From positions 1-41,062 of IMG/VR virus record IMGVR_UViG_3300032342_000020: a stretch of 41,062 nt of DNA; one strand, written 5' to 3'. A program made the position numbers and the translations under genes. Under the pieces are notes generated by a model. That model was not told where the DNA came from, ran no database searches, and saw only the letters and a program-made list of their open reading frames with translations. The stretch is from a virus. Positions within the stretch are counted from its first letter, which is position 1. Every line of letters starts with the position of its first letter. This document shows, piece by piece, positions 5,249 through 13,233 of this stretch.

Positions 5249-6226
5249 ATGAAAACTCAAACGTTTTCGGGCAATTCGCCGAACGAATTGCTTATCGAAA
5301 TGTCGATTGTGACCGGCGATTGGTTGGCCGATTTCGTGGCCTTCGCCGAGAGCCAGGGCTGCAGCGGGTCGTCGATCAAAGCCTACCGGCAGGACCTGAA
5401 GCAGTTTGCGAGCTGGTTCGAGGGGGTGAACGGGCAGCCGTTCGAGCCGGGGCTGATCACGGGGGTGGATCTGCGCTTGTATCGCAGCCAGTGCCTGGAG
5501 ACGGGCATGGCGGCGAATACCTGGAACCGGAGGCGAGCGACTTTGCGGAAGCTGTGCGACTTTGCGATGCAGACCGGACAGGTGGCATACGATCCATTCC
5601 AGGGGGTGGAGCCGAAGCCGTTGAGCGAGCCGCCGCCCAGGTGGTTGACGGAGGCGGAGTATCACCGGCTGGCGCGGCAGATCGAGCAGTCTGTCAACAC
5701 GGCCACGACCGAGCACTGGCGCTGGCAGGCGGTGCGCGACCAGGCGATCGTGGCGCTGATGCTGTACGCCGGGCTGCGCGAAGCGGAGGTGTGCGATCTG
5801 AACGTGGGCGATGTGCAGGTCGGCGAGCGCAAGGGCAGGCTGGTGGTGCGGAATGGGAAGGGCGGGAAGGAGCGCCATTTGCCGCTGAATAACGAGGCGC
5901 GGCGGGCGGTGAAGCTGTGGCTGAACGTGAGCGGACGGACGGATGGGGCGCTGTTCGTGGGTAAGGGGGATGGCGCCACAGGAAGTGGCGTGCGGATCGG
6001 GGTGCGGCTGGTGCAGAAGCGGGTACAGGCGCTGCGGGAGGCGTGCAAGCTGGATGAAAAATGCACGCCACACGCATTGCGCCATACGTTCGCTCGAAGG
6101 CTATTAAATGGGGGTGTTCCATTGACCGTTGTGAGTAAATTGCTTGGCCATAGCCGCCTTGAAACTACAAAAAGATATGTCCAACCCGGTTGGGAGGATT
6201 TTGAGGCGGCGGTTGAAAAACTGTAA
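5249..6226 (+). CDS. Second tyrosine recombinase (XerC/D-like)
   Basis: 325 aa. N-terminal SAM-like core-binding domain (about 25-115) and catalytic domain (about 130-325) with a full active site: R177 in AGLREAE, K204 in GKGGKER, H275/R278 in HALR, H301 in LGHS and Y310. It is as intact as the integrase at 1032, on the opposite strand and only distantly similar. It starts seven bases after the lipoprotein stop, with GAGG before ATG 5249, so it sits inside the early transcription unit. It may act as a second integrase, a resolvase of genome multimers, or an integrase left by another element. No att-like site was found beside it. Confidence 0.92.
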   Translation: MKTQTFSGNSPNELLIEMSIVTGDWLADFVAFAESQGCSGSSIKAYRQDLKQFASWFEGVNGQPFEPGLITGVDLRLYRSQCLETGMAANTWNRRRATLRKLCDFAMQTGQVAYDPFQGVEPKPLSEPPPRWLTEAEYHRLARQIEQSVNTATTEHWRWQAVRDQAIVALMLYAGLREAEVCDLNVGDVQVGERKGRLVVRNGKGGKERHLPLNNEARRAVKLWLNVSGRTDGALFVGKGDGATGSGVRIGVRLVQKRVQALREACKLDEKCTPHALRHTFARRLLNGGVPLTVVSKLLGHSRLETTKRYVQPGWEDFEAAVEKL

Positions 6227-6257
6227 ATTCTCGGCATGCCAGCGCTTGGTTTTGCGC

Positions 6258-6304
6258 GGCAAGGTGTGGCTGGGCCTGGCAGGGCTGAGCTGGGCGGGGC
6301 GTGG
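6258..6304. repeat. GGC-rich degenerate repeat, left block
   Basis: A low-complexity run of GGCAAGG/GGCTGGG/GGCAGGG units between the recombinase and HNH genes. A related block occurs at 7217-7281, so the two blocks bracket the HNH-plus-6624 cassette. Weaker similarity occurs near 9672-9692. Confidence 0.5.
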
Positions 6305-6331
6305 TACTGCTTTTCGCGGCACGGATAATTT

Positions 6332-6769
6332 GTGAGTAGCTTCTATGAGGAGTATCTCAGATCGCCCGAATGGAAAAAGAAGCGAGCTGAGATTATCAAG
6401 CGAGATGGCCATTGTATGGTCTGCCATAAAACAGAAGATTTGGAGGTGCACCATAACACATACGAAAGATTTGGGCATGAAGATGACGGCGATCTGGTGA
6501 CGCTTTGTAAATACCATCACGAGCTCGTCACCGACTGTATCAGGAAAGACCGGTATGCGAAGAAACTAGATTTACAACCACCAGAAATGGAAACGACTAC
6601 GATCAAACGAAAAGGAGTAAGCAATGGCACTACAACATTCGAGCTACAAGATACGGGGCGTAGCACCCCTACTTTTGCAGAACGGGCATCTCGCAGACCC
6701 GTTGAATTATTACTCCCGGGAACTGAAGAAGATTTCCGGGAAGAAACCCAAGACGGACGCCGACTATGA
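6332..6769 (+). CDS. HNH endonuclease
   Basis: 145 aa from GTG 6332. Residues about 20-65 form a zinc-stabilised HNH domain: CMVC (C28, C31), the catalytic-type EVHHNTYERFG with H40/H41, an acidic ED-D segment and C59-x2-H62-H63. HNH proteins nick or cut DNA and in phages serve packaging, recombination or homing. The last ~48 residues overlap the next gene by 146 bases in another frame and have no family look, so the tail may result from a lost stop. No good ribosome-binding sequence precedes GTG. Flanked by GGC-rich repeats, it may have moved in as a cassette. Confidence 0.75.
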   Translation: MSSFYEEYLRSPEWKKKRAEIIKRDGHCMVCHKTEDLEVHHNTYERFGHEDDGDLVTLCKYHHELVTDCIRKDRYAKKLDLQPPEMETTTIKRKGVSNGTTTFELQDTGRSTPTFAERASRRPVELLLPGTEEDFREETQDGRRL

Positions 6770-7196
6770 GGCTATGGCAAAAATCGAGTGGTACGGATCT
6801 CTCTACACAGAAAATGACAAAATTGTGATCCCAACCAGCATGATCGAGGCAGGAATAGTTACGGCGGCTAAGAAAAAGAAAGAAGGGAAGATAGTTCTGG
6901 CCGGAGTATTTTGTGAGGAGAACGCCGTCTTGGAATTCCCCCATAAACATCTTTCCATTAATGAGCTGTGGCTTAAAGAGGAATATCGCTTTACTTGCGG
7001 CGTGGTCATTATGGGTAGACGGGTAATGCGGACACGACCAATTTTCAACAATTGGTGGTCCGAATTCAAAATTGTTTGGGACGACCAGATAGTGAAGAAT
7101 GAAGAAGCGATCAAAGGATATATAACGATCTTGGGCGAGCAAGTTGGGATTGGAAATTGGCGGCCCAAGTATGGAAGGTTTGAGATTGTTGAATGA
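6624..7196 (+). CDS. Conserved phage protein of unknown function
   Basis: 190 aa. The pattern GVAPLLLQNG-LADPLN...SGKKPKTDADYEAMAKIEW-GSLY...VIPTSMIEAGI...MRTRPIFNNW...GIGNWRPKYGRFE is one I know from many siphophage early regions; no biochemical role is established to my knowledge. ATG 6624 has AAAGGAG eight bases upstream, a better signal than the HNH start. It overlaps the HNH gene by 146 bases. The 3' end runs up to a GGC-rich repeat. Family members commonly lie near recombination or replication genes, consistent with this place. Confidence 0.7.
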   Translation: MALQHSSYKIRGVAPLLLQNGHLADPLNYYSRELKKISGKKPKTDADYEAMAKIEWYGSLYTENDKIVIPTSMIEAGIVTAAKKKKEGKIVLAGVFCEENAVLEFPHKHLSINELWLKEEYRFTCGVVIMGRRVMRTRPIFNNWWSEFKIVWDDQIVKNEEAIKGYITILGEQVGIGNWRPKYGRFEIVE

Positions 7197-7216
7197 CGTG
7201 GTAGGGCTCGATGCGC

Positions 7217-7281
7217 CATGGCCGGGCATGGCCCTGCGTTGCTTGCCAGGGCAGGGCATGGCACGGCGTGGCAAGGCATGG
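7217..7281. repeat. GGC-rich degenerate repeat, right block
   Basis: Runs of GGCATGG, GGCACGG, GGCGTGG and GGCAAGG units between the 6624 and 7310 genes, related to the block at 6258-6304. Such units could arise by slippage or be a small structured RNA element; nothing decides between these. Confidence 0.5.
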
Positions 7282-7309
7282 AGAATTTTGAGAAGGCAGT
7301 GGAGAGGCT

Positions 7310-7459
7310 ATGATCAGAAAACCTTGCATCGGAAAATGTGATCGAACGTGTTTACAGAAGTATGGCGATGAATGCAGAAAATGTCGCCGTAAGCGTATTC
7401 ATGCGGGATTGAAGCGGATCAAGAAAATTGAGAAGGCAAAGAAAGCTGAGAAATGGTAA
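7310..7459 (+). CDS. Cys-rich, highly basic miniprotein
   Basis: 49 aa, shorter than usual gene-finder cut-offs. Five cysteines in the first half (C6, C10, C14, C22, C25, including a CRKC knuckle) suggest a small zinc-binding fold; the rest is Lys/Arg-rich (KRIKKIEKAKKAEKW), suited to nucleic acid binding. GGAGAGG lies just before ATG 7310, and the last codons overlap ATG 7453 of the next gene, so it is translationally linked. Function unknown. Confidence 0.6.
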   Translation: MIRKPCIGKCDRTCLQKYGDECRKCRRKRIHAGLKRIKKIEKAKKAEKW

Positions 7460-7788
7460 TCCAACTGCTAATCACCATCATCGTTGTCATGCTGACGCTG
7501 CTGGCGCAGCATTATTTCCCCTGGCAGATGCTGCTACACCGGCGGCTGCCCAGGCTGGCGGCGTATGTGCTGGGCATGCTGGGCGTGATCACGCCGCTGA
7601 GCGGGCTGTACCTGTACTGGACGGTGCACGCGCCGGGGTGGATCTACGCGCACCTGGCGGCTCTGTGGGCGACGGCGGGCATGGGCGGACTGGCAGTGGC
7701 GGGCGCGTATGCGCTGGATGCGCTGCTGGCCAGGCTGGTGCTGGCGCGTGAGCTGGAGGAATTGCTCAATGCGAGGCAGGTTGAGTGA
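7453..7788 (+). CDS. Membrane protein, three predicted TM segments
   Basis: 111 aa. Hydrophobic stretches at about residues 3-20, 36-58 and 65-95 suggest three membrane spans, ending with a charged helix (LARELEELLNAR). Starts inside the last codons of the 7310 gene (ATGGTAA) and overlaps the next gene by 20 bases, so all three form one unit. Size and topology are holin-like, but the gene lies in the early region, far from the M23 peptidase, so an unrelated membrane role is as likely. Confidence 0.6.
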   Translation: MVIQLLITIIVVMLTLLAQHYFPWQMLLHRRLPRLAAYVLGMLGVITPLSGLYLYWTVHAPGWIYAHLAALWATAGMGGLAVAGAYALDALLARLVLARELEELLNARQVE

Positions 7789-8029
7789 CCAGGCGCGCCA
7801 GCTGCGTGACGAGCTGGAGACGGCGCAGGCGATCTTGCTGACCTGTGCGGTGGACCTGGATGAGGTGACGCTGCGCATCCGGCAGGCGATGCGGCGCACG
7901 CCGCTGGTAGGTGATGTGCTGCGACCGGCGCTCAAGCGGGTGGAACGGATCCACCAGGATTTGGAGCTGGCGCAGAGTGAATTGAGTAAGACGTGGAAAG
8001 AAAAGCAAGCTAGAAAATGGAGAGGATGA
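7769..8029 (+). CDS. Small coiled-coil hypothetical protein
   Basis: 86 aa from ATG 7769, preceded by GGAGGA with an eight-base spacer; the frame is open further upstream but that part overlaps the membrane gene. The product is almost all helix with heptad-like Leu spacing (RQLRDELETAQAILL...HQDLELAQSELSK) and a basic tail. It overlaps the membrane protein gene by 20 bases, so the two may be partners. No family recognised. Confidence 0.6.
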   Translation: MRGRLSDQARQLRDELETAQAILLTCAVDLDEVTLRIRQAMRRTPLVGDVLRPALKRVERIHQDLELAQSELSKTWKEKQARKWRG

Positions 8030-8033
8030 ACTA

Positions 8034-8282
8034 ATGACTACCGAAATCAGAACTATCCAATTTCCACCCGTGGACGAGACCGAGGCTACCCACCTTACAA
8101 AGCTCCTGGCTACCATGGGAGAATTCATGGAGGTGGAAATCACCGCGCGAGAAGAAACAATCAAAGTCATGAAAGTCGATATCCCCTGGGATCGTGGCGA
8201 CGCGTACACCATCCTGAACAAACTGGCCGAAAGCAAAAAGAAATCGCGCGCCTCCAAGCAGCCCAGGGCTAACGGAAAGTAG
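8034..8282 (+). CDS. Small hypothetical protein
   Basis: 82 aa. Probably alpha/beta with a basic C-terminal tail (ESKKKSRASKQPRANGK). The segment EFMEVEITAREETIKVMKVDIPWD suggests paired strands. GAGGATG precedes ATG 8034, four bases after the previous stop. No recognised family; the basic tail suggests nucleic acid contact. Confidence 0.6.
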   Translation: MTTEIRTIQFPPVDETEATHLTKLLATMGEFMEVEITAREETIKVMKVDIPWDRGDAYTILNKLAESKKKSRASKQPRANGK

Positions 8283-8292
8283 TAAACAAATA

Positions 8293-8323
8293 GGGGCGCA
8301 AGCTTTGTGCAACGCTTGCGCCC
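8293..8323. repeat. Interspersed hairpin GGGCGCAAGC/GCTTGCGCCC
   Basis: Ten-base perfect inverted repeat with a ten-base loop between two genes and without a T-run. It belongs to a group of GC-rich hairpins of related design at 11368, 14908, 26205, 27249 and 27749. Confidence 0.55.
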
Positions 8324-8338
8324 GGAAGGGAGATTGAA

Positions 8339-8581
8339 ATGAACGATCCTGTTTCGGAAGCCAGCGCTTATCACACCTGCTGCACGCTCAGCATATTGTC
8401 TTCGATCCCATCAATCGTTTATATCTTAGGCGCGGGCGCTTTGACGTTGTTCCTGTTCGGCAATGAAGTCTACCAGGTGGCGGGTTGGACCATCTACGGG
8501 TCGTGGCTGGCTATACCGGCCTCCTGCCTGGCAGGATTGTCGTTGTTGCTGGTGGTGCCGGTGCTGCTGAGGCTGAAATGA
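8339..8581 (+). CDS. Small membrane protein, two TM segments
   Basis: 80 aa. Two hydrophobic segments (about 26-45 and 52-77) separated by a short polar loop predict a hairpin membrane protein with both ends on the same side. GGAAGGGAG precedes ATG 8339. The stop overlaps the next start (ATGA at 8578). The N-terminus contains a CC pair. Function unknown; position is early region. Confidence 0.6.
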   Translation: MNDPVSEASAYHTCCTLSILSSIPSIVYILGAGALTLFLFGNEVYQVAGWTIYGSWLAIPASCLAGLSLLLVVPVLLRLK

Positions 8582-8763
8582 GCGACGAGATCCTGAAGAT
8601 CAAGCCGGAAGTGATCATCGATGGGGAACCGTTCGAGGTGGTCAGCAAGGTGGAGGATGAGCACGGCGTGGTGTGGGTGGAAGTGGAGCATTGCGAGTGC
8701 CGGTTGCAGCGCATCAGTCTGCGGCGAGAGGCGGGTAGTAATGGGCGAAACCAGCAAAGTTGA
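8578..8763 (+). CDS. Small acidic hypothetical protein
   Basis: 61 aa from ATG 8578, which overlaps the preceding stop. Sequence such as VIIDGEPFEVVSKVEDEHGVVWVEVEH predicts a small beta barrel or ribbon, then a basic tail (CRLQRISLRREAG). The last 23 bases overlap the DUF5131 gene. Not recognised. Confidence 0.55.
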   Translation: MSDEILKIKPEVIIDGEPFEVVSKVEDEHGVVWVEVEHCECRLQRISLRREAGSNGRNQQS

Positions 8764-9595
8764 GTGGACGGATAGCTCGTGGTCGCCGTGGTACGGCTGC
8801 CACAAAGTGAGCCAGGGCTGTGCGCATTGCTACGCTTACAGGGAGATGCCGAAATATGGCAAGCAACCGCATATCGTGCAGCGCTCGAAGACGACCTTCA
8901 AAGCTCCTTTGAGTTGGGCAAAGAAGAAGGAGAATTGGGGCAAGAAGATCTTCGTCTGCCCGTGGTCTGATTTCTGGATCGAGGAGGCGGATGCCTGGCG
9001 CGAGGAAGCGCTGGAGATCATGCGCCAGACGCCGATGTTTACGTATATCGTGCCCAGCAAGCGGCTCGAGCGCGTGCCTGATCACCTTCCGGACGATTGG
9101 GGCGCTGGATGGGAGCATGTATGGCTGGGGGCGAGCGTCGAGGATCAAGAGGCGGCTGATCGGCGGGTTCCGCTACTACTAAAAATCCCTTGTAAGACCA
9201 GGTTCCTGTCATGTGAGCCATTGTTGGGGGCGATTGATTTAGCAGGGACGTGCGCCTGGCATGGTCGACGCGATGCGTTGACTGGCTGTTCCTTTGCGCC
9301 TGGCTGGATCGATTACCAGATGGGCTGTGCTCGCGTGCATTGGGTCATTGCTGGCGGGGAGAGCGGACCAGATGCCAGGACGTGCCATCCTGATTGGGTG
9401 CGCTCGCTACGTAATCAATGCGAGCAAGCCATGGTCCCGTTCTTCTTCAAGTCCTGGGGCGAGTACATCCCAGCCGAGCCACCCATAGAGCAGCGCTACA
9501 CCATGCCAGTTGAGTTCATGCGGGTAGGGCGCAAGCAGTCAGGCTGTATGCTGGATGGCAGGGTGTGGCAACAGTACCCAGGCGCACAGGACTGA
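8741..9595 (+). CDS. DUF5131 / phage Gp37-Gp68 family protein
   Basis: 284 aa from ATG 8741, preceded by GAGAGG. N-terminal KVEWTDSSWSPWYGCHKVSQGCAHCYA is diagnostic of the Gp37/Gp68 (DUF5131) family, with C20, C27 and C30 resembling the radical-SAM cysteine cluster. Further motifs: FVCPWSDFW, WEHVWLGASVEDQ, FLSCEPLLG and GGESG-DAR, then FFFKSWGEY near the C-terminus. The family is widespread in phages and mobile elements; its substrate is not known to me, though the cluster suggests S-adenosylmethionine chemistry. Overlaps the 8578 gene by 23 bases and ends the first early block. Confidence 0.88.
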   Translation: MGETSKVEWTDSSWSPWYGCHKVSQGCAHCYAYREMPKYGKQPHIVQRSKTTFKAPLSWAKKKENWGKKIFVCPWSDFWIEEADAWREEALEIMRQTPMFTYIVPSKRLERVPDHLPDDWGAGWEHVWLGASVEDQEAADRRVPLLLKIPCKTRFLSCEPLLGAIDLAGTCAWHGRRDALTGCSFAPGWIDYQMGCARVHWVIAGGESGPDARTCHPDWVRSLRNQCEQAMVPFFFKSWGEYIPAEPPIEQRYTMPVEFMRVGRKQSGCMLDGRVWQQYPGAQD

Positions 9596-9951
9596 GCATG
9601 TGTGCTGTGCCTGGCAGTCATGCGCTATCTGTAAAGATAACAGTAGTAGTTAAACTCGCTTTATACAGCGCAGGCGGGCATGGGCAGGGCGTGTGTAGAA
9701 AAGCGAGCGGGTGCTGCCAATGAATGGGCGTAGAACACGCATTATGCGACAAAAGATACAGATCTATGGTCAATAGGACCTGTTTGAGCATGGTTAGTGG
9801 GTCTATTTTCTGTCGTGAAATGCGCGGGCAGGTCTCCCGGATGAGCTGAGGGGGGCGGGGGGTAGGTTTCAATCGAGGTCGAGGGGGGGGGCCTGCGTCG
9901 GCGTGCCGGAAATTCGGAGCAATTTTGTAGAAACGGTTTGGAGCAATCATC
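9596..9951. other. 356-base non-coding region before the primase gene
   Basis: No convincing gene. It holds a short inverted repeat TATCT-GTAA-AGATA (about 9627-9640), an 8-bp inverted repeat CTCGCTTT/AAAGCGAG (9655-9662 and 9700-9707), the 13-mer repeat at 9738-9750 and very G-rich runs at 9850-9893. It separates the early block from the replication genes, so promoter, operator or origin functions are likely, but no clear -35/-10 pair was found. Confidence 0.5.
9738..9750. repeat. 13-mer CGCATTATGCGAC shared with integrase upstream region
   Basis: The complement of this 13-mer is found at 1984-1996 and eleven of its bases again at 2005-2015. Exact sharing between the region before the integrase and that before the primase suggests a common protein-binding site. 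Confidence 0.5.
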
Positions 9952-12900
9952 GTGGATGACATACTAAGCAAGATCAGGGAAGCAAACCGAATAGAGGACG
10001 TAATCAACGAGACGCACCCGCTGGAACATCGGCACGGGAAGTATGTCCGGGGGTTGGGGGAGAACCATGCGCTGGTGGTCAATGTCATTAGACAGCTTTA
10101 CACGTTCAATGGCAAGGGTGGAAATGAAGCGGGGGATGTTTATAACTGGGTGATGAACCGGCAGAAGATAGATTTCAAGGGGTCGGTGGAGTGGCTGGCC
10201 AGGCGGGCGCACCTGCCGGAGCCGAGATGGAGCCACGAAGATCAGGCCAAACGGGAGGTGACCAGGCTGCGGGAGACGGTGTTCGGGCTGGCGCAGGCGA
10301 AGATGCAACAGTGGCTGTGGGATGACCCAGAAGCGCTGGCGTATGTCCGGGGCAGGGGCTGGACAGATGAGACGATCCGGGAGGCGGGATTGGGATTTTC
10401 GGGGCGGAATACTGCTGCTGCTTTGGCGGATTTGAAAGGCGATTTCTCGCTGAACGGGATCGATGCGGAATGCCCGCACGCCGTGGCGATCCTGGGGTGG
10501 CGGGGGGATGTGAAAGCGTGGGCAACGAAGTGGGGGGTGGAGATTGAGGACCAGCCGAACTGGCGGGAATGGGGAATGGTGCCGGGATTGGTTGGAAAAA
10601 CGCGTCTTGTCTACGCGCATTATGTGAACGGCAGGGTGATCACCTTCAGCGGGCGGAATATCCTGGGGGCGGAGATCAATAAAGAGGGAAAGGAGATCAA
10701 GAGCTACAACTTACCGGTGGTGCTGAGCGGGGAGCGGCAGGTGTATTTCAACCAGGTGTATGGGACGCGGGCGGAGGAGTGCGTGATCGTGGAGGGTCCG
10801 GCGGATGCGATCACGCTGGGGCAGTGGGACGTGGCGGCGGCAGCGATGTGCGGGACGGCGTACCAGGACAAGGAGAAGGTGTTGGGGGAGCTGCGCAAGC
10901 GGCACGGGCGGCTGTACCTGGGGATGGATGCAGATGAGGCGGGGCTGCGGGCGCTGCGGGGGAAGAGCGATGATTGGCCGCTGGCGTTCATCTTGGGGCC
11001 GATGGCCAGGGTGGTGCGCTGGCCGGAGGGCAAAGATGCCAATGACTGGCTGAAGTCGATGGGAGAGGATGGGTTGTTGGATTACCGGGGGAGTATGCAG
11101 TCGACAGTCAACAGACGACAGGGAGATGATGAGGTATTAAGCTACGCCTTGGATTTCCTGAGCCAAGAGAATGTGATCAGTCTCTCGAAGCTTCAGAGGG
11201 ATTTGAAGATCGGGTATCCAAGGGCGGTGGGGGTGATGAAGGAACTTGAGGCGCGGGGATTGGTGGAAAGGACGGAGGGAGGGCAGTGGAAAGTATTAAG
11301 GAAAGCATTGGCTGATGCTTTAGATGCAATATCACAGGCGGAAAGCGAGGCTGCTGTTGAGGAAGAAGGGCGATCACCGATCGCCCCTACAACGGAGGCC
11401 GGCGAGGCTGCTGCTATAACAGAGGAGGGTGCGGGGGGAGGAGAGTCGGATGGTCAGAAGTCGGATGGTCTGATAGAAGACCCGGCCAGGCGGGAGGAGT
11501 ATATCAAGCGGCTGGTGGAGATGCAGGCGGAGCGGGCGCGGGAGGTATTGGGGCAGGCGCTGACGATGGCGGAGGAGTGCGCGGCGTGGGCCGGGCAGCT
11601 GAAGGGGGGCGAGCGAGACGAGGGGTTCAAGACGGCGTTCAAGCTGATCAGCCAGATGGACCGGGTGGAGCGGGCGTCGTACCGCAAGAGCCTGATCGAG
11701 CGGCTGCAGATCGGGATCCGGGAATTTGCGGACATCCTGAAGGGGGCGGTGAAGGAGAGCGAGGAGGAGCCGGTCACGTTTGTGGAGACGCTGGGGGGAT
11801 GGATTGGCGGGTGGCTGGTGGAGTATGTGTACGATCCGGGGGCGGATAAGGCGCGGCTGGCGTTCCGGGATCCGGATAAGAAGATCGGCGTGGCGGAGTT
11901 CCTGGATATCGACGGGAAGCGCTACGTGCCGAAGCCGGTGAACGGGTTCATCAAGAAGGGGGGCGTGCTGTTCCCGAGCGAGGTGGGGGCGCTGAAATCG
12001 ACCAAGGAGCTGGTGACGCTGGTGGAGATGTTTATCAACGCGCATTACCTGCTGGAGAACCGCTATCTGTCCAGGATCATCGCCTATTACGTGCTGATGA
12101 CCTGGTGCTACGATGCGTTCAACGCGCTGCCGTACTTGCGGGCGATGGGGGAGGCGGGGGCAGGCAAGTCTGAGTTGATGCGGCGGGTGGGGCACCTGTG
12201 CTACCGGCTGATGATGGCGAGCGGGGCGGGGACGGCGGCCAGCTTCTTCCGGGCGACGGAGATGTACCGGGGGACGGTGTTCATCGACGAGGCGGATCTG
12301 CACGATGGGGGGGATATGAGCAACGACCTGGTGAAGTTTTTGAACCTGGGGGCGATGGCGGGCAACCCGATCTGGCGGTTGGAGGAGGTGATGACCGAAT
12401 GCGGGAAGTCGTATGAGGTGATGACGTTCGAGACGTTCTGCCCGAAGCTGATCGCGATGCGGAAGGATTTCAAGGACGATGCGGTGGGATCCAGGTGTCT
12501 GACGATCAAGGTGCAGCCCAGGGAGCCGATGGAACTGAAGGCGAAGGGGATCAAATTAAATATAGATGACACGTTCCGGGAGAAGGCGCGGGCGATCCGC
12601 AACCTGCTGCTGCGGTGGCGGTTCCAGGTGTGGGAGCCGCAGATCGAGTGCGGGGAGGAGCTGATGGACCTGGAGGTGTCTTCACGGCTGAACCAGGTGA
12701 CGATGCCGCTGAAGGCGCTGGCGAAGGACGACCCGGAATTGCTGGCGGAGATCGAGACGTTTTTGCGGGCGTACCACCGGGAGATGACACTGACGAAGAG
12801 TATGACGATTGCAGCGCGGGTGGTGGAGGCGCTGTGGCGGATCTGGAATAATCCAAAGGAGCACGAGAAGTATGTGAAGAACGGGGGGGAGGCGTGCATC

Positions 12901-13233
12901 TTGATCGGGGATGTGGCGTTTGTGGCGAACACGATCATGGATGAGATGAACGCGCTGGAGGGGGACGAGGCGGAGGATGAGAGCACGAAGAAGAAGCGCA
13001 AGAAGGACAGCCTGACGGCGCGCGGGGTGGGGAGCCTGGTGCGGAACGAGCTGCAATTGCAGGTGGGGGAGCGGCGGGGGAAGGGCTTCCCGGTGTATTG
13101 GGACGAGCTGCGGATGCGGGCGCTGGCGAAGAGGTATGGGGTGGACCCGGAACAGAAGTATGAGACGGTGGAGCTGAATGTTGAGAAGAGTGAACAGGTG
13201 ACGAGTGCGAAGCAAGAGGAGATACCGTTTTGA
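9952..13233 (+). CDS. Replication protein: TOPRIM primase fused to AAA+ ATPase/helicase
   Basis: 1093 aa from GTG 9952 with GGAG upstream. Residues about 15-85 resemble the DnaG CHC2 zinc domain (YTFNGKGGNEAGDVYNWVM...SVEWLA) but all zinc cysteines are absent. A TOPRIM domain follows: VEGPADAI near 278 and the MDADEAG motif near 324. Residues about 390-450 form a winged helix like the FtsK gamma domain. A low-complexity linker (about 455-510) carries repeat-derived sequence. The C-terminal ATPase has Walker A EAGAGKSE near 735 and Walker B TVFIDEADL near 777, arranged as in phage and plasmid helicases. It should synthesise primers and unwind DNA at the phage fork. Its stop overlaps the methyltransferase start. 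G-rich codon use (GGG, CGG) is strong. Confidence 0.85.
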   Translation: MDDILSKIREANRIEDVINETHPLEHRHGKYVRGLGENHALVVNVIRQLYTFNGKGGNEAGDVYNWVMNRQKIDFKGSVEWLARRAHLPEPRWSHEDQAKREVTRLRETVFGLAQAKMQQWLWDDPEALAYVRGRGWTDETIREAGLGFSGRNTAAALADLKGDFSLNGIDAECPHAVAILGWRGDVKAWATKWGVEIEDQPNWREWGMVPGLVGKTRLVYAHYVNGRVITFSGRNILGAEINKEGKEIKSYNLPVVLSGERQVYFNQVYGTRAEECVIVEGPADAITLGQWDVAAAAMCGTAYQDKEKVLGELRKRHGRLYLGMDADEAGLRALRGKSDDWPLAFILGPMARVVRWPEGKDANDWLKSMGEDGLLDYRGSMQSTVNRRQGDDEVLSYALDFLSQENVISLSKLQRDLKIGYPRAVGVMKELEARGLVERTEGGQWKVLRKALADALDAISQAESEAAVEEEGRSPIAPTTEAGEAAAITEEGAGGGESDGQKSDGLIEDPARREEYIKRLVEMQAERAREVLGQALTMAEECAAWAGQLKGGERDEGFKTAFKLISQMDRVERASYRKSLIERLQIGIREFADILKGAVKESEEEPVTFVETLGGWIGGWLVEYVYDPGADKARLAFRDPDKKIGVAEFLDIDGKRYVPKPVNGFIKKGGVLFPSEVGALKSTKELVTLVEMFINAHYLLENRYLSRIIAYYVLMTWCYDAFNALPYLRAMGEAGAGKSELMRRVGHLCYRLMMASGAGTAASFFRATEMYRGTVFIDEADLHDGGDMSNDLVKFLNLGAMAGNPIWRLEEVMTECGKSYEVMTFETFCPKLIAMRKDFKDDAVGSRCLTIKVQPREPMELKAKGIKLNIDDTFREKARAIRNLLLRWRFQVWEPQIECGEELMDLEVSSRLNQVTMPLKALAKDDPELLAEIETFLRAYHREMTLTKSMTIAARVVEALWRIWNNPKEHEKYVKNGGEACILIGDVAFVANTIMDEMNALEGDEAEDESTKKKRKKDSLTARGVGSLVRNELQLQVGERRGKGFPVYWDELRMRALAKRYGVDPEQKYETVELNVEKSEQVTSAKQEEIPF
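11368..11386. repeat. Interspersed hairpin inside primase gene
   Basis: GGGCGATC-ACC-GATCGCCC followed by CTAC, within the linker of the primase. The same design with the CTAC end occurs between genes at 14908 and 27249. It is translated in frame as GRSPIAPT. Confidence 0.6.

Noticed and set aside
5204-6085. 293-aa reading frame on the minus strand
   Set aside because: Antisense to the second recombinase, rich in Arg/Pro/His as typical for shadows of GC-rich genes.
9598-9726. 42-codon reading frame in the gap before the primase
   Set aside because: No ribosome-binding sequence, no protein-like pattern, and it covers inverted repeats.
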